From: Rossellomorea vietnamensis
GTDB lineage: Bacteria > Bacillota > Bacilli > Bacillales > Bacillaceae_B
Length of the DNA stretch: 64,000 nucleotides
Assembly (NCBI RefSeq): GCF_001305855.1
Contig: NZ_LIXZ01000013.1
Span: 1-64,000 of the forward strand
Direction of reading: 5' to 3'
This document shows positions 16,701 through 27,434 of this stretch, in pieces; the stretch's first letter is position 1, and the number at the start of each line of letters is the position of its first letter. The notes under the pieces are model-generated. The model had not been told where the DNA came from. It searched no databases and worked only from the letters and a program-made list of their open reading frames with translations. The position numbers were made by a program, and so were the translations under genes.

Positions 16701-18355
16701 AAGTGAGGGGATCGACACCGGGGGTAGAATTGATATCACCTCCACCTCATCATGATATCTACTCGATTGAAGATCTTGCCGAACTGATTTATAACCTGAA
16801 AAATGCGAACCCTCAGGCCCGCATCAGCGTCAAGCTGGTATCCGCCGTAGGTGTCGGAACGATTGCAGCAGGTGTGGCAAAAGGCAGAGCCGATGTTGTG
16901 TTGATCAGTGGATATGACGGAGGGACCGGTGCTGCACCAAGAACCAGTCTGAAACATACGGGACTGCCTTGGGAAATCGGTCTTGCCGAAGCCCATCAGA
17001 CCTTACTGTTAAATCGACTTCGTGACAGAATTGTCGTTGAGACGGACGGCAAGATGATGACGGGCCGGGATGTGGTCGTCGCATCCCTTCTTGGAGCAGA
17101 AGAATACGGATTCTCGACTGCACCACTTGTTGTCCTCGGCTGTGTCATGATGCGTGTCTGTCATATGAATACATGCCCTGTCGGAATTGCGACACAAGAC
17201 CCAGAATTACGCAAAAAGTACACGGGGGATCCGGAACATGTGGCGAACTTCATGCGTTTCGTTGCCCAGGAAACAAGGGAGCTCATGGCTCAACTTGGCT
17301 TCAGAACGATCAATGAAATGATTGGAAGAACCGATATCCTTGAAGCAAACGAAGCGATCGATCATTGGAAAGGCAAGGGGATCGACCTGTCAGCCCTTCT
17401 TTATCAACCGGATGTACCTGAGAAGGTCGGCAGATATGCTACCCGTAAGCAGGATCACGAACTTGAGAAGACATTGGACTTCCAAGAGCTGATTCCACGC
17501 TGCCGCAACACGATTGAAACAGGGGAGCCGGTTGAATGGACGACGGCAATCCGGAATATTCACCGCGTCACCGGGACGATGCTCGGCAGTGAAATCACAA
17601 AACGATATGGAGCAGAGGGATTACCCGAAGACACGATCCGTCTGACCTTCAAAGGCTCTGCAGGTCAAAGCTTTGGTGCATATATTCCTAAAGGATTGAC
17701 CTTGAGACTCGTCGGGGATTCCAACGACTTCGTCGGAAAAGGATTATCCGGCGGTAAAATCATCGTCCATCCTGATCCGACGGCTACCTTCATCCCTGAA
17801 AGGAACACAATCATCGGAAACGTTTCTTTCTACGGGGCGTCCGGTGGAGAAGCTTATATTTACGGAGTGGCAGGCGAGCGTTTCTGTGTCCGTAATAGTG
17901 GGGCACAGGTGGTCGTTGAGAGCGTCGGGGATCACGGATGTGAATACATGACTGGAGGAAAAGTCGTCGTCCTTGGTTTGACCGGACGGAACTTCGCGGC
18001 CGGTATGTCCGGCGGAGTCGCTTATGTACTGGACGAAGATGAAACCTTCCGTTCAAGATGTAATCAGGAACTTGTCCTCGTACAGCCTCTATTCGATCCG
18101 GAAGAGATGAAAGATGTGTCCGATATGATCGAAAGATATGTTCATTACACAGATAGCAATAATGGTAAGAAAATATTGGCCAACTGGGAGTCATATGTGT
18201 CCAAATTTGTCCGTGTGATTCCGAAATCCTATCTCAAGATGAGAGAGAGGATCAGTGAGCTTGAAAATAGTGGTTTAGAAAAATTCGATGCAGAGATGGC
18301 TGCATTTGAAGAAGGTACAAAAGAAGAGAAAAAAGTATTGGAACCCGCGAAATAA
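13757..18355 (+). CDS. gltA: Glutamate synthase large subunit (NADPH-GOGAT alpha)
   Basis: A 1532-residue protein, the expected size for the alpha subunit. The N-terminal class II glutamine amidotransferase domain has a short propeptide ending just before the nucleophile in [11 protein letters not shown] (Cys22), followed by [20 protein letters not shown]. Central and FMN-binding synthase domains follow ([37 protein letters not shown]). [17 protein letters not shown] is the cysteine cluster for the 3Fe-4S centre, and the C-terminal GXGXG beta-helix is typical ([17 protein letters not shown]). With GltB it makes glutamate from glutamine and 2-oxoglutarate. The ATG follows GAGGAGG; gltB follows after about 17 nt. 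Confidence 0.98.
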   Translation: MKTNLPVAQGMYDPAQEHEACGIGMIANIDGTKSHSIVQNAINILCNLEHRGGQSADTSTGDGAGILTQIPHHFFKKQCEKEDIILPRKGEYGIGMVFLPENYDKRQKSKEIFERIIEEEGQKTLGWRPVPLNDSFVGKVASKSKPFIRQVFIGASEDMQSRMDFERKLYVIRKRIEKEVATVEGQEDVYLCSLSSTTIVYKGMLIPEQLDSFYIDLNHPEFRSALALVHSRFSTNTFPSWQRSHPNRYTIHNGEFNTLRGNVNWMRAREKLCSSSAFNEEDLEKILPVIDETGSDSSMFDNCFEFLHLSGRSLAHTAMMMVPEPWENDDTIHPKKKDFYEYHSCLMEPWDGPAALVFTDGTQIGACLDRNGLRPARYYVTKSGMIVLGSEVGALDIFADDIVYKDRLQPGKMLLVDLEKGRIIPDEEIKLRVASEQPYRHWLDNNKFELEDLPETTQEVVQFDSDEVLLQQQAFGYTTEELNKIIKPMVTDGKDPVGSMGYDSPLAVLSKKPQLLYNYFKQLFAQVTNPPIDAIREQIITSVGTTIGAEGNLVNPGPESCRHIHLKSPILTGEELEKLRHQKEKGFNAVTLSTLFNVTDEENLLEGTLDALYEKADQAVAAGATLLILSDRGVVKDKAAIPALLAVSGLHHHLIRQGTRTTVSILLESGEPREVHHFATLLGYGAEAINPYLAYETLRDLIEKGELQDTTYEKAVQRFIKSGTDGVIKVLSKMGISTIQSYRGAQIFEAVGIHKDVIDKYFTRTASRLGGIGMDIIEKEVLLRHRKAFNDRKDHHRTLESGDEFQYRKNGEDHAYNPSTIHTLQHACRTNNYELFKKYSNMLTDEKQNLQSLRGLLSFKETKPIPIEEVESVEEICRRFKTGAMSFGSISQEAHEALAIAMNKIGGRSNSGEGGEHPDRFIPDENGDSRRSSIKQVASGRFGVTSHYLVNADEIQIKVAQGAKPGEGGHLPGKKVYPWVAEVRGSTPGVELISPPPHHDIYSIEDLAELIYNLKNANPQARISVKLVSAVGVGTIAAGVAKGRADVVLISGYDGGTGAAPRTSLKHTGLPWEIGLAEAHQTLLLNRLRDRIVVETDGKMMTGRDVVVASLLGAEEYGFSTAPLVVLGCVMMRVCHMNTCPVGIATQDPELRKKYTGDPEHVANFMRFVAQETRELMAQLGFRTINEMIGRTDILEANEAIDHWKGKGIDLSALLYQPDVPEKVGRYATRKQDHELEKTLDFQELIPRCRNTIETGEPVEWTTAIRNIHRVTGTMLGSEITKRYGAEGLPEDTIRLTFKGSAGQSFGAYIPKGLTLRLVGDSNDFVGKGLSGGKIIVHPDPTATFIPERNTIIGNVSFYGASGGEAYIYGVAGERFCVRNSGAQVVVESVGDHGCEYMTGGKVVVLGLTGRNFAAGMSGGVAYVLDEDETFRSRCNQELVLVQPLFDPEEMKDVSDMIERYVHYTDSNNGKKILANWESYVSKFVRVIPKSYLKMRERISELENSGLEKFDAEMAAFEEGTKEEKKVLEPAK

Positions 18356-18372
18356 AGAGGGAGGGGGATATG

Positions 18373-19860
<1,488 letters not shown>

Positions 19861-19867
19861 CCTTTTT

Positions 19868-19882
19868 GAGGGACGGACCTCC
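19868..19882 (+). repeat. Dispersed motif, forward copy
   Basis: GAGGGACGGACCTCC directly after gltB. Confidence 0.8.
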
Positions 19883-19912
19883 GTCGGGCTTGATGCCTGA
19901 TGGGGGTTTTTG
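19879..19912 (+). terminator. Probable gltAB terminator
   Basis: CCGTCGGGC pairs with GCCTGATGG (two G-U pairs) across a short loop and is followed by GGGTTTTTGTTT. Confidence 0.5.
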
Positions 19913-19915
19913 TTT

Positions 19916-19932
19916 GGGGGGACGGACCTTCC
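19916..19932 (+). repeat. Dispersed motif, forward variant
   Basis: GGGGGGACGGACCTTCC, a variant ending CTTC instead of CTCC. Confidence 0.7.
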
Positions 19933-19964
19933 TCGACCTTTTCTTGATTTCCATTAAATGTATA

Positions 19965-20060
19965 ATGACGCAATTATCTTGGGAAACGACGCAATTAAAA
20001 TAATTATGACGCAATAAATTTAATAATGACGCAATCACTTTCTAAAATGACGCAATTATG
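19965..20060. repeat. 20-21 bp periodic array of ATGACGCAAT, five units
   Basis: ATGACGCAAT (second copy ACGACGCAAT) starts at 19965, 19986, 20006, 20026 and 20047, spacings of 21, 20, 20 and 21 bp. Only the 10-bp core is conserved. Confidence 0.85.
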
Positions 20061-20087
20061 TTCAGGATCATATGAGGAAGGCTCTCG

Positions 20088-20120
20088 AAAGGTATCTAAA
20101 CCAAGCATTTAGACCTTTTT
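20088..20120 (+). terminator. Terminator-like hairpin in the gltB-nagP gap
   Basis: AAAGGTATCTAAA pairs (2-nt bulge) with TTTAGACCTTT, followed by TTATTG. It may be a second gltAB terminator or a leftover of a lost gene. Confidence 0.5.
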
Positions 20121-20263
20121 ATTGTCATGTCAGTACCATTGAGAGAGATATCATGAAAAAATGACTATCTCTCATAAAGAACACCTCATTTCCTTCACTT
20201 TAAATCATTTTTCATTTTACACCCTTGATACATATTGATATCTTATCGATTCATCGAAAACCA

Positions 20264-20277
20264 GAGGTCCGTCCCTC
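20264..20277 (-). repeat. Dispersed motif, reverse copy
   Basis: GAGGTCCGTCCCTC. Confidence 0.8.
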
Positions 20278-20341
20278 AATTAACAACATCTCCATCTGGC
20301 AACAAGGAGAACTGTTACCCACATATATCCCATCCAAGTCC

Positions 20342-20355
20342 AAGGTCCGTCCCTC
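20342..20355 (-). repeat. Dispersed motif, reverse copy
   Basis: AAGGTCCGTCCCTC, matching the CTTC-type forward variant near 19916. Confidence 0.75.
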
Positions 20356-20518
20356 ATTCTTACACAACATAAATCTAAATAACCTATCAAACTACCTTAA
20401 TAGACACCTTCATCCACTTCTAAACAAGTCCCTATCGGAATATTTTTTATAGAAGAGATTTGTCCTCTTTCATGGGGGAAGGGATCTTTGAAAACAGTCT
20501 GATAGGGGGAAAACAAAA

Positions 20519-21967
20519 ATGATGAACTATTTGCAGCGCATTGGTCGTTCGTTGATGCTTCCTGTGGCCGTGTTACCGGCAGCGGCAATTTTAATGGGGA
20601 TCGGGTATTGGATCGACCCTTCCGGCTGGGGGGCGGATAGTCCGATTGCCGCATTCCTGATCAAAGCAGGGGCATCAATCATTGATAATATGGCAATCTT
20701 GTTTGCGGTGGGTGTCGCACTCGGGATGGCGAAAGCGAAGGATGGATCTGCGGCACTGAGCGGATTGGTCGCGTATCTGGTCATTACTACATTGTTGTCG
20801 ACGGATTCCGTTGCTTTGTTGCAAGGGATCGATAAAGAGGCTGTGAATCCTGCTTTCGAGAAAATCGGAAATCAATTTGTCGGGATTCTGTCGGGGGTCG
20901 TGGCGGCAAGTATGTACAACCGCTTTAGTTCTGTAAAGCTGCCAGATGCCCTTGCCTTTTTCAGTGGGAAACGGTTGGTGCCGATTATGTCGGCCGTTGC
21001 GATGCTCATTGTTTCAGGGGTGATGCTGTTTGTCTGGCCGGTCATCTATACGGCGCTTGTTTCCTTCGGGAAGGAAATAAGCGGACTTGGGTTTACTGGC
21101 GCAGGTTTGTACGGATTCTTTAATCGATTATTGATTCCTACAGGCTTACATCATGCATTGAATTCCGTGTTCTGGTTCGATGTTGCGGGAATCAATGATA
21201 TCGGGAATTTCTGGTCGGGTACAGGGGAAAAAGGTGTAACCGGGATGTATCAAGCAGGATTCTTTCCTGTGATGATGTTTGGTCTACCCGCTGCTGGACT
21301 TGCCATTTATCATGCAGCGAAACCAGGTAAGAAAAAACAGGTTGCTTCACTGATGCTTGCGGCAGGTTTTGCTTCCTTTTTTACCGGGGTGACGGAGCCT
21401 CTAGAATTTGCTTTCATGTTTGTGGCACCGGCCTTATATGTTGCTCATGCAGTGTTGACAGGGCTTTCTCTTGCGATTGCTTCCTTCTTCCACTGGACGG
21501 CCGGTTTCGGATTCAGTGCCGGTTTCGTCGATTTTGTTCTGAGTTCAAGGCTTCCATTGGCAAATCTTCCATACATGCTTCTCATTCAAGGCTTGGTATT
21601 TGCTCTTCTCTATTATTTCCTATTCCGTTTTATGATTGCAAAGTTCAATCTTATGACGCCGGGTCGTGAAGAAGACAGCGAAGAAGCGGTGGGGATGAAT
21701 GCGGCAGTATTCACTCAAGACGAAAAGTTTGCCGTTATGGCGGAGGAGATCTATGCAGGGCTCGGCGGAGATAACAATGTAACTTCGGTTGAGAATTGTA
21801 TTACAAGATTGAGAGTGGAAGTGAAGGATATGGGTGCAGTGGACCAAGAAAGGATCAAAGCAACGGGGGTCCCGGGTATCCATGTGGTAGGTGAAAATAG
21901 TATTCAAGTGATTGTCGGACCGTCCGTGCAGTTTGTCGCAGATGAGATCGAGAGGATTCGAAGGTAA
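20519..21967 (+). CDS. nagP: PTS N-acetylglucosamine transporter IICB (NagP)
   Basis: A 482-residue glucose-superfamily PTS permease for uptake and phosphorylation of GlcNAc. The IIC membrane domain begins MMNYLQRIGRSLMLPVAVLP and includes FNRLLIPTGLHHALNSVFWF and TGVTEPLEFAFMFVAP. A C-terminal IIB domain (from about residue 405) has the phosphocysteine in VENCITRLRVEV (Cys427). No IIA domain is present, so IIA must be borrowed from another glucose-type permease, as for NagP of B. subtilis. It is monocistronic, with ATG codons at 20519 and 20522 behind GATAGGGGG. It fits the amino-sugar theme of the 0.5-8.6 kb cluster. Confidence 0.92.
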   Translation: MMNYLQRIGRSLMLPVAVLPAAAILMGIGYWIDPSGWGADSPIAAFLIKAGASIIDNMAILFAVGVALGMAKAKDGSAALSGLVAYLVITTLLSTDSVALLQGIDKEAVNPAFEKIGNQFVGILSGVVAASMYNRFSSVKLPDALAFFSGKRLVPIMSAVAMLIVSGVMLFVWPVIYTALVSFGKEISGLGFTGAGLYGFFNRLLIPTGLHHALNSVFWFDVAGINDIGNFWSGTGEKGVTGMYQAGFFPVMMFGLPAAGLAIYHAAKPGKKKQVASLMLAAGFASFFTGVTEPLEFAFMFVAPALYVAHAVLTGLSLAIASFFHWTAGFGFSAGFVDFVLSSRLPLANLPYMLLIQGLVFALLYYFLFRFMIAKFNLMTPGREEDSEEAVGMNAAVFTQDEKFAVMAEEIYAGLGGDNNVTSVENCITRLRVEVKDMGAVDQERIKATGVPGIHVVGENSIQVIVGPSVQFVADEIERIRR

Positions 21968-22150
21968 GGCCTGAGGGTGTCGTGTTTTGAAGAATGGCAG
22001 ATATATTTCTCAAATGGCATAAAAATCCCTGAATCGGGAGATAAACGATTCCATCAGCTGTCATCTTCTCTCTTTCTTCCAAACTGCAAAAATCACTGAA
22101 ATGGTCTATACTTTATCTTATAGAATTTTCCACGGAAAGGTTTTTGAAGC

Positions 22151-22867
22151 ATGACGAAACTGAAAGAATCGGATCTTTATCAACCGGTCCAGAAGCATTT
22201 TCATAAACAGGGATATCAGGTGAACGGCGAAGTGAAAGACTGTGATCTGACAGCGATGAAAGAGGGAGAGCTTGTGATCGTCGAATTGAAGCTCTCCCTG
22301 AACGTAGAGCTCCTCATCCAGGCAACGAAGCGCCAGCGGCTGACGGAATTTGTTTACATTGCGATTCCGAAACCGAAACGCACCCGTTCGAAAAGGTGGA
22401 ATGATATACGCCATTTGGTCAAGCGGCTTGAGCTAGGGTTAATCACCGTTTCATTCACGACAAAGACCCCCAAGCTTGATTTTGTTCTTCATCCGGAAGC
22501 ATTTGATCGGAAGAAGGTCATGACGAACGGTAAAAAGAAGCGTGCGTCCCTGATCAAGGAGATCGAAGGGCGAAGTGCGGATTACAATGTGGGTGGAAGC
22601 AATAAAACGAAGATCATGACCGCCTATAAGGAGAGCTGCATACACATCGCCTGCTGCCTTGAGAAACATGGGCCCATGTCCCCGAAGAACCTGGCAAAGC
22701 TTGGTACCGGAGACAAGACGCCGTCCATCCTTCAGAAGAATTACTACCGTTGGTTCGAGAGGGTAAAAAGGGGTGTGTATCAAATCACGGAAACCGGCAG
22801 GAAGGAAATGCAGGATTATCCCGAACTTGTAAGTTATTATTCACGGAAAATAGAAGAGAATCAGTAA
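22151..22867 (+). CDS. DUF2161-family PD-(D/E)XK nuclease-like protein
   Basis: A 238-residue protein resembling the DUF2161 family, assigned to the PD-(D/E)XK phosphodiesterase fold. The N-terminal part holds a plausible nuclease core: KDCDLTA (Asp), then LVIVELKLSLN with the E-x-K pair, then LLIQATKRQRLTEFVYIAIP. The C-terminal half is basic and ends in a winged-helix-like segment (NYYRWFERVKRGVYQITETG). It may act on DNA, but no activity is known to me. The gene stands alone behind GGAAAGG and is followed by a terminator. Confidence 0.75.
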   Translation: MTKLKESDLYQPVQKHFHKQGYQVNGEVKDCDLTAMKEGELVIVELKLSLNVELLIQATKRQRLTEFVYIAIPKPKRTRSKRWNDIRHLVKRLELGLITVSFTTKTPKLDFVLHPEAFDRKKVMTNGKKKRASLIKEIEGRSADYNVGGSNKTKIMTAYKESCIHIACCLEKHGPMSPKNLAKLGTGDKTPSILQKNYYRWFERVKRGVYQITETGRKEMQDYPELVSYYSRKIEENQ

Positions 22868-22906
22868 GAGTCTGCCTGCCGGGAAACCGGGGGGCAGGCT
22901 CTTCTT
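22868..22906 (+). terminator. Terminator after the DUF2161 gene
   Basis: GAGTCTGCC pairs with GGCAGGCTC (one G-U) and is followed by TTCTTTG. Confidence 0.6.
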
Positions 22907-22975
22907 TGCTTCTCACTACTAGTACCCGCGTTCTTCTCATATACATAACAACAGAGAAGATACCCGGGAGGACAC

Positions 22976-24847
22976 ATGATGAAAAAAAAGATAGAGGGCA
23001 CGATCCACCGTTTCATTCATGATTTGAAGACGATGCAAAGTGGGGATGGAAGCTGGCACTTTTGTTTTGAAAACAGCGTGATGACCGATGCGTATATGAT
23101 CATCCTTCTTCGTTCGCTGGAGACAGGGGAGGATGAACTCATCGGAAGGCTGGTTGAACGTCTTTGGAAGCTGCAGTCTGTTGAAGGAACGTGGAAGCTC
23201 TTTGAAGATGAGAGAGAAGGGAACTTGTCATCAACCATCGAAGCAACCTTTGCCTTGAAATTCAGTGGTATGGTTGATCCAGGGGACGATAGACTTCGCA
23301 AAGCCGAACGGTTCATCGATGGAAACGGCGGATTTCACAAGGCACATTCCATTACAAAGTTCATGTTGGCCGTACATGGTCAATACGACTGGAAGCATCT
23401 TATGCCGATCCCCATTGAGTTCCTGTTGCTTCCCAAAACATTCCCGGTGAGCTTTTGGGATTTAAGCAGTTATGCACGAGGGCATCTGGCACCATTGATG
23501 TTGCTCAAAAATCAACGATTTATTTTGAAAACAAATGTCACCCCGCATATGAAGAATTCTCCCCGTTCACTAATTGAACCGGGATACAACGACCGTGAGT
23601 TAAGACTATTGTCGAAAATCACAGAAGGCATACAGGCGATTGCGAGCATACCCGCCCATCTTCATCAGCAAGCCGGGCAGTTTGCCGTGGAATACATGCT
23701 CCAAAGGATTGAGCGGGACGGAACCTATCTCAGTTATTTCAGTTCGACTTTCTTTATGATTTATGCCCTCTTGGCCATAGGGTATAAAAAGAGTGACCCA
23801 ATCATCGTAAAGGCATTACAGGGATTAAAAGGGATGGCATGTGAAACGAAGAATGGCACCCATATCCAGAATTCCCCCTCAACCGTTTGGGATACAGCTC
23901 TGATCAGCTATGCCCTGCAGGAAGCAGGAGTGGGTCCAGGGGAAGATTCCATAGAGAAATCAGTGGATTATCTTCTCAAGAAGCAGCAATTCAAGTATGG
24001 GGACTGGGCATACGAAAGCGTGGTGAAGCCTGGTGGATGGGGATTCTCAGAAAGCAACAGTATCCATCCAGATGTAGACGATACGACAGCGGCTCTCAGG
24101 GCCATCACTTATTCCGCTGCAGGGAAACCTTCGATTCGGCCATCATGGGATCGGGGAATGGAATGGGTACTTGGATTGCAAAACCGCGATGGAGGCTGGC
24201 CGGCTTTTGAAAAGAATAAGACGAAAACGATTCTCACTTCTTTTCCCATGGACGGAGCAGAAGCAGCGGCCATCGACCCTTCCACTCCTGATCTAACAGG
24301 GAGAGCCTTGGAATTCCTGGGTGGAAGGGCGGGAATGACAAAGGATCACCCAAAGGTGAAAAAGGGAATCCAGTGGCTGAAGCTCATGCAGGAGGACGAA
24401 GGTTCCTGGTATGGCCGATGGGGAGTTTGCTATATCTATGGGACGTGGGCTGCCGTCACAGGAATGAAAGCAGTAGGGGTGTCTTCATCTGATCCAAATC
24501 TCCAAAAGGCCAAAATTTGGTTGGAAAGCATCCAACAAACAAACGGGGGGTGGGGTGAGTCGTGTTACAGTGACCAAAAAAAGGCGTTCGTGCCCCTTCC
24601 TTTCAGTACCCCATCCCAAACGGCATGGGCACTGGAGGCACTCATCTGTCTCGAAGACAAACCGACACCTGCCATCGATCTTGGTATGATGGCACTTCTT
24701 GACTTAATGAATGGAGCGGCTGATGGCGTTGCCAACACATATCCTACAGGCGTCGGGCTTCCGGGGAATTTCTATGTTCATTACCATAGCTACGGGTGGA
24801 TTTGGCCACTGATCACACTCAGCCGTTACAAAGAGAAATACGGTTGA
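22976..24847 (+). CDS. sqhC: Sporulenol synthase-like terpene cyclase (SqhC)
   Basis: A 623-residue class II cyclase of the squalene-hopene cyclase family. In Bacillus the enzyme cyclises tetraprenyl-beta-curcumene to sporulenol, a spore-associated sesquarterpene, in or at the membrane. The catalytic acid motif DVDDTTAAL is at about residue 366, and several QW repeats are visible (e.g. MQSGDGSWHFCFE, GLQNRDGGWPAF, SIQQTNGGWGESC), as is WYGRWGVCYIYGTW. Length is normal. It starts at ATG 22976 or 22979 behind GGGAGG. Its TGA stop overlaps a dispersed repeat. The tetraprenyl-curcumene synthase partner (ytpB) is not in the window. Confidence 0.93.
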   Translation: MMKKKIEGTIHRFIHDLKTMQSGDGSWHFCFENSVMTDAYMIILLRSLETGEDELIGRLVERLWKLQSVEGTWKLFEDEREGNLSSTIEATFALKFSGMVDPGDDRLRKAERFIDGNGGFHKAHSITKFMLAVHGQYDWKHLMPIPIEFLLLPKTFPVSFWDLSSYARGHLAPLMLLKNQRFILKTNVTPHMKNSPRSLIEPGYNDRELRLLSKITEGIQAIASIPAHLHQQAGQFAVEYMLQRIERDGTYLSYFSSTFFMIYALLAIGYKKSDPIIVKALQGLKGMACETKNGTHIQNSPSTVWDTALISYALQEAGVGPGEDSIEKSVDYLLKKQQFKYGDWAYESVVKPGGWGFSESNSIHPDVDDTTAALRAITYSAAGKPSIRPSWDRGMEWVLGLQNRDGGWPAFEKNKTKTILTSFPMDGAEAAAIDPSTPDLTGRALEFLGGRAGMTKDHPKVKKGIQWLKLMQEDEGSWYGRWGVCYIYGTWAAVTGMKAVGVSSSDPNLQKAKIWLESIQQTNGGWGESCYSDQKKAFVPLPFSTPSQTAWALEALICLEDKPTPAIDLGMMALLDLMNGAADGVANTYPTGVGLPGNFYVHYHSYGWIWPLITLSRYKEKYG

Positions 24848-24859
24848 GGTCCGTCCCTC
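24846..24859 (-). repeat. Dispersed motif overlapping the sqhC stop codon
   Basis: GAGGTCCGTCCCTC begins inside the TGA stop (24845-24847) of sqhC. Confidence 0.8.
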
Positions 24860-24981
24860 TTAATGGTTGCATGGTGAAAGTGGATACCCGTATGCAGCTA
24901 ATTCGATTCACGCCTTTTCTGTCGCCTTGAACTTGTCAAAGGAAGCAGATAAACTTAAAAGAATAACCACCAAGAGAGGAT

Positions 24982-25773
24982 GTGCCCGTCATCAACAATC
25001 TGGACAAACGATTCCGCGACAGAATTCATTTTTCACCCTCGGGTCCCCTGACCTTTGAAGACCTGGACAGCATTTTAGGGAAAATGGCCCATGCTATACC
25101 ATTCGAGAATGTGCGCATTATTGAAAAACGATCACAGGAAATGTCCGAAGAGAACATCATAGATAAAGTGCTCGTCAGGAAAGAGGGAGGTCTCTGTTAC
25201 GAATTAAATTCACTCCTTTACTTATTCCTCAAGGAGAACCATTTCGAAGCTTCCCTTATTCAGGGGATTGTCTATGATACTGCTAGAGGAGAATTCGGTA
25301 AAATGGGAAGGACACATGTGGCCATTCTCGTCCAACATGAGAACCAACTTTATATCGTGGATGGAGGCTTCGGAGGGAATCTTCCCATGAAACCTGTACC
25401 ATTGTCAGGAGAAACGGTCTCTTCCTCCAATGGGGAATTCAGGATCAGCGAAGGTCACACCGCACATGGCCATTATCAATTAGAAATGAAGTTGAAGCAT
25501 AAGGACACCGATTGGAGAATCGGATATGCATTTGATATTGAGGAGACGATAAGTGACGTAAGCAGATTGAACGGCGTCCGTATCACGGTAGAAGAGCATG
25601 CTGAATCACCATTCAATAAACATCCTCTACTGACAAAGCGGACAGATGGCGGCAGCGTCACCTTGACGGACAAATCCTTTACCCGGTGGGAAGCAGGAAA
25701 AGTGACAAAAGAGGAAATAGACAGTGAAAGGTACAATGAGCTCTTGAACATCTGGTTTCCTTTATCCAATTAA
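24982..25773 (+). CDS. Arylamine N-acetyltransferase
   Basis: A 263-residue NAT that moves acetyl from acetyl-CoA to arylamines or hydrazines. The catalytic triad is visible: Cys72 in KEGGLCYELNSLLY, His in RTHVAILV and Asp in IVDGGFGGN. Other signs are HAIPFENVRI near the N-terminus and the family's usual length. The start is GTG at 24982 behind AGAGAGGA. The gene ends in a terminator shared with the convergent small membrane gene. Its cellular substrate is unknown. Confidence 0.92.
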   Translation: MPVINNLDKRFRDRIHFSPSGPLTFEDLDSILGKMAHAIPFENVRIIEKRSQEMSEENIIDKVLVRKEGGLCYELNSLLYLFLKENHFEASLIQGIVYDTARGEFGKMGRTHVAILVQHENQLYIVDGGFGGNLPMKPVPLSGETVSSSNGEFRISEGHTAHGHYQLEMKLKHKDTDWRIGYAFDIEETISDVSRLNGVRITVEEHAESPFNKHPLLTKRTDGGSVTLTDKSFTRWEAGKVTKEEIDSERYNELLNIWFPLSN

Positions 25774-25775
25774 AA

Positions 25776-25803
25776 AAGACCCGAAATCACTCCGGGTCTC
25801 TCA
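25776..25803. terminator. Bidirectional terminator after nat
   Basis: AGACCCG pairs with CGGGTCT, with A-run upstream and T-rich downstream. Confidence 0.75.
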
Positions 25804-25806
25804 AAT

Positions 25807-25992
25807 TCACTTACCGAGTACGGCCATAACCCCTTTGAAGATGAGGAAAAGTGAGAATACGAGAATAGCTAAAATACCGATGATGTCTGTTACAGGGGAA
25901 ACGCTTTCTAAAAATGTGCCGTCAAGTGGAACCCTTAACAAAGCGAAACCGGAAAGAATACCCGCTACTAACAAAAGAATAAATCGATCCAT
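25807..25992 (-). CDS. Small two-helix membrane protein, 61 aa
   Basis: A 61-residue protein with two hydrophobic segments (RFILLLVAGILSGFALL near the N-terminus and IIGILAILVFSLFLIFKGV near the C-terminus), joined by a polar linker. A strong AAGGAGG lies upstream of the ATG at 25992, which supports real expression. I do not recognise the family. It follows the HTH-TPR regulator gene on the same strand after about 85 nt. It does not look like the short secreted pro-peptide that often follows RRNPP regulators. Confidence 0.7.
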   Translation of the reverse strand: MDRFILLLVAGILSGFALLRVPLDGTFLESVSPVTDIIGILAILVFSLFLIFKGVMAVLGK

Positions 25993-26076
25993 GGTGTGAT
26001 GCCTCCTTTCTTAGATAGCATATGAAGGAGGGAACCGGAAGTTGAATCCAATATTTGTTATCCTGCTTTAGGGGTA

Positions 26077-27327
26077 TCATTCCAATTCATAATAGCTGAT
26101 TTCATTTGTCATCTTCTCGGATGCCAGCTGGAATCCTTTTTCCGTTTGGCCGGTTTTGACATAATACAGAAAGAGTTGTCTTTCATAATGCTGATACATT
26201 AACTGATTTCCCGTACTCTTGAAGTGAGGAAGGGCGGTCTTTTCAATATATGTATAAAGGTCTTCCTCCTTTTCATTCAGGGTGAGGAGGTAAATTTCAA
26301 AGAATGCATAGGTGGGATCCTGATTCTCTTCAGCCAGTTTCAGTCCTTTGCTTGCCAATTGAATGAGCTCTGATTTAGGAAGCAGGCACCCTTTCATACA
26401 GGAAAGGATATAGCCGCTGAGCGTGACTAAATAAGAAGAAGCCGGGGTTTTCTCGGTCGTGAGCTCAAGTGCCCTTTCATACGATTCTTTCGATTCCTCA
26501 TAGCGTTTTCTGCGGAAATATTCGAATCCCAGGTTATTATGGATTTTATGTGCCCTTTCCATCGAGTTGACAGATTCACAGACTTTTAGGAGCTTATCAT
26601 ATTGTTGTTTGGTCTGTTCCATATCGAAAGGTTCTTTCGCGTTCAATTGAATTAATATGAGAATTTCAGAATCAATGACTCTGAGAATGTTTAATGATTT
26701 TTGAAAAAACTGCAGTGCCCTTTGGCCGTAATAATAAGCGAACGTATTTGAATGGATGCTATGATAGGCTGTTGCCAAGTGAAAATAATATTCAGCGTTC
26801 GGGTATTCATCATCGATCTGCTTCAAGGCTTGGATGCAGCAGTCGAATTTTCTCATTGAATAATAATAGATTCCCCTCACATGCAGGAATAAGTTGTGCT
26901 CAAAAGGGGAAAGGGAGTCTTGTTTATTCTCGATTATGTTCAAGATTTCCTTTGCTTTTGAAGGGTTATCAAAGAACAGATGATATCGTGCTAATAATAA
27001 ATGGTATTGAACAAAGAAATCGGATAAGAACCGCAGAGGCTCTTGTTCTATTTCTGATTTGAGCTGATGAATTTCATGGGTCCGGATCATAATGATCGCA
27101 TCGTTCCAGACGGCTAATGTATGCTGGAGGGATTCATATCGCGAACGCTCCACTGCCATATCGACTCCGAGCCTTTTAGCAAGTAAATTGGTGATTTCAC
27201 TTGAGTACTCTGTGATACCCCTTTCGATTTTACTTAGATGCGTGGTGGAACAGATCCCCTGTGCAAGCTGTTCCTGTGTCAATCCAGATTCTTCACGATG
27301 AAATTTAATCAATTTACCTTCTATCAT
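26077..27327 (-). CDS. HTH-TPR regulator (RRNPP-like)
   Basis: A 416-residue protein with an N-terminal XRE-type helix-turn-helix (EGKLIKFHREESGLTQEQLA, CSTTHLSKIERGITEYS) followed by a long helical region of tetratricopeptide-like repeats (e.g. AHKIHNNLGFEYFRRKRYEE). This architecture is shared by peptide-responsive RRNPP regulators of Firmicutes, such as PlcR and NprR. The start at 27327 was chosen because it follows CGAGGTG; the upstream in-frame extension has no ribosome site. Target genes and any signal peptide are unknown. The upstream neighbour is the VC0807-like gene. Confidence 0.82.
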   Translation of the reverse strand: MIEGKLIKFHREESGLTQEQLAQGICSTTHLSKIERGITEYSSEITNLLAKRLGVDMAVERSRYESLQHTLAVWNDAIIMIRTHEIHQLKSEIEQEPLRFLSDFFVQYHLLLARYHLFFDNPSKAKEILNIIENKQDSLSPFEHNLFLHVRGIYYYSMRKFDCCIQALKQIDDEYPNAEYYFHLATAYHSIHSNTFAYYYGQRALQFFQKSLNILRVIDSEILILIQLNAKEPFDMEQTKQQYDKLLKVCESVNSMERAHKIHNNLGFEYFRRKRYEESKESYERALELTTEKTPASSYLVTLSGYILSCMKGCLLPKSELIQLASKGLKLAEENQDPTYAFFEIYLLTLNEKEEDLYTYIEKTALPHFKSTGNQLMYQHYERQLFLYYVKTGQTEKGFQLASEKMTNEISYYELE

Positions 27328-27434
27328 AGTACACCTCGAAGTGAACATTTTATTATCCATTATAGGAAAAATATTCACAATGTTCTATAGGGTTCGTACA
27401 AGACGGAGGTCTGAAGGCAGAAACATCCAGTCGG

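Larger units (their letters stand above)
19861..20518. other. 658-bp intergenic region: repeats and hairpins, no gene
   Basis: No credible coding frame is seen on either strand. It holds a GU-containing terminator for gltAB, four copies of the GAGGGACGGACC motif (two in each orientation), a 20-21 bp ATGACGCAAT array, a terminator-like hairpin at 20088-20120, a second imperfect hairpin around GAGAGATA/TATCTCTC (about 20136-20175), and the nagP leader. Confidence 0.7.

Noticed and set aside
20400-20518. NagR/DasR operator or cre box before nagP
   Set aside because: No sequence close enough to either consensus was found.
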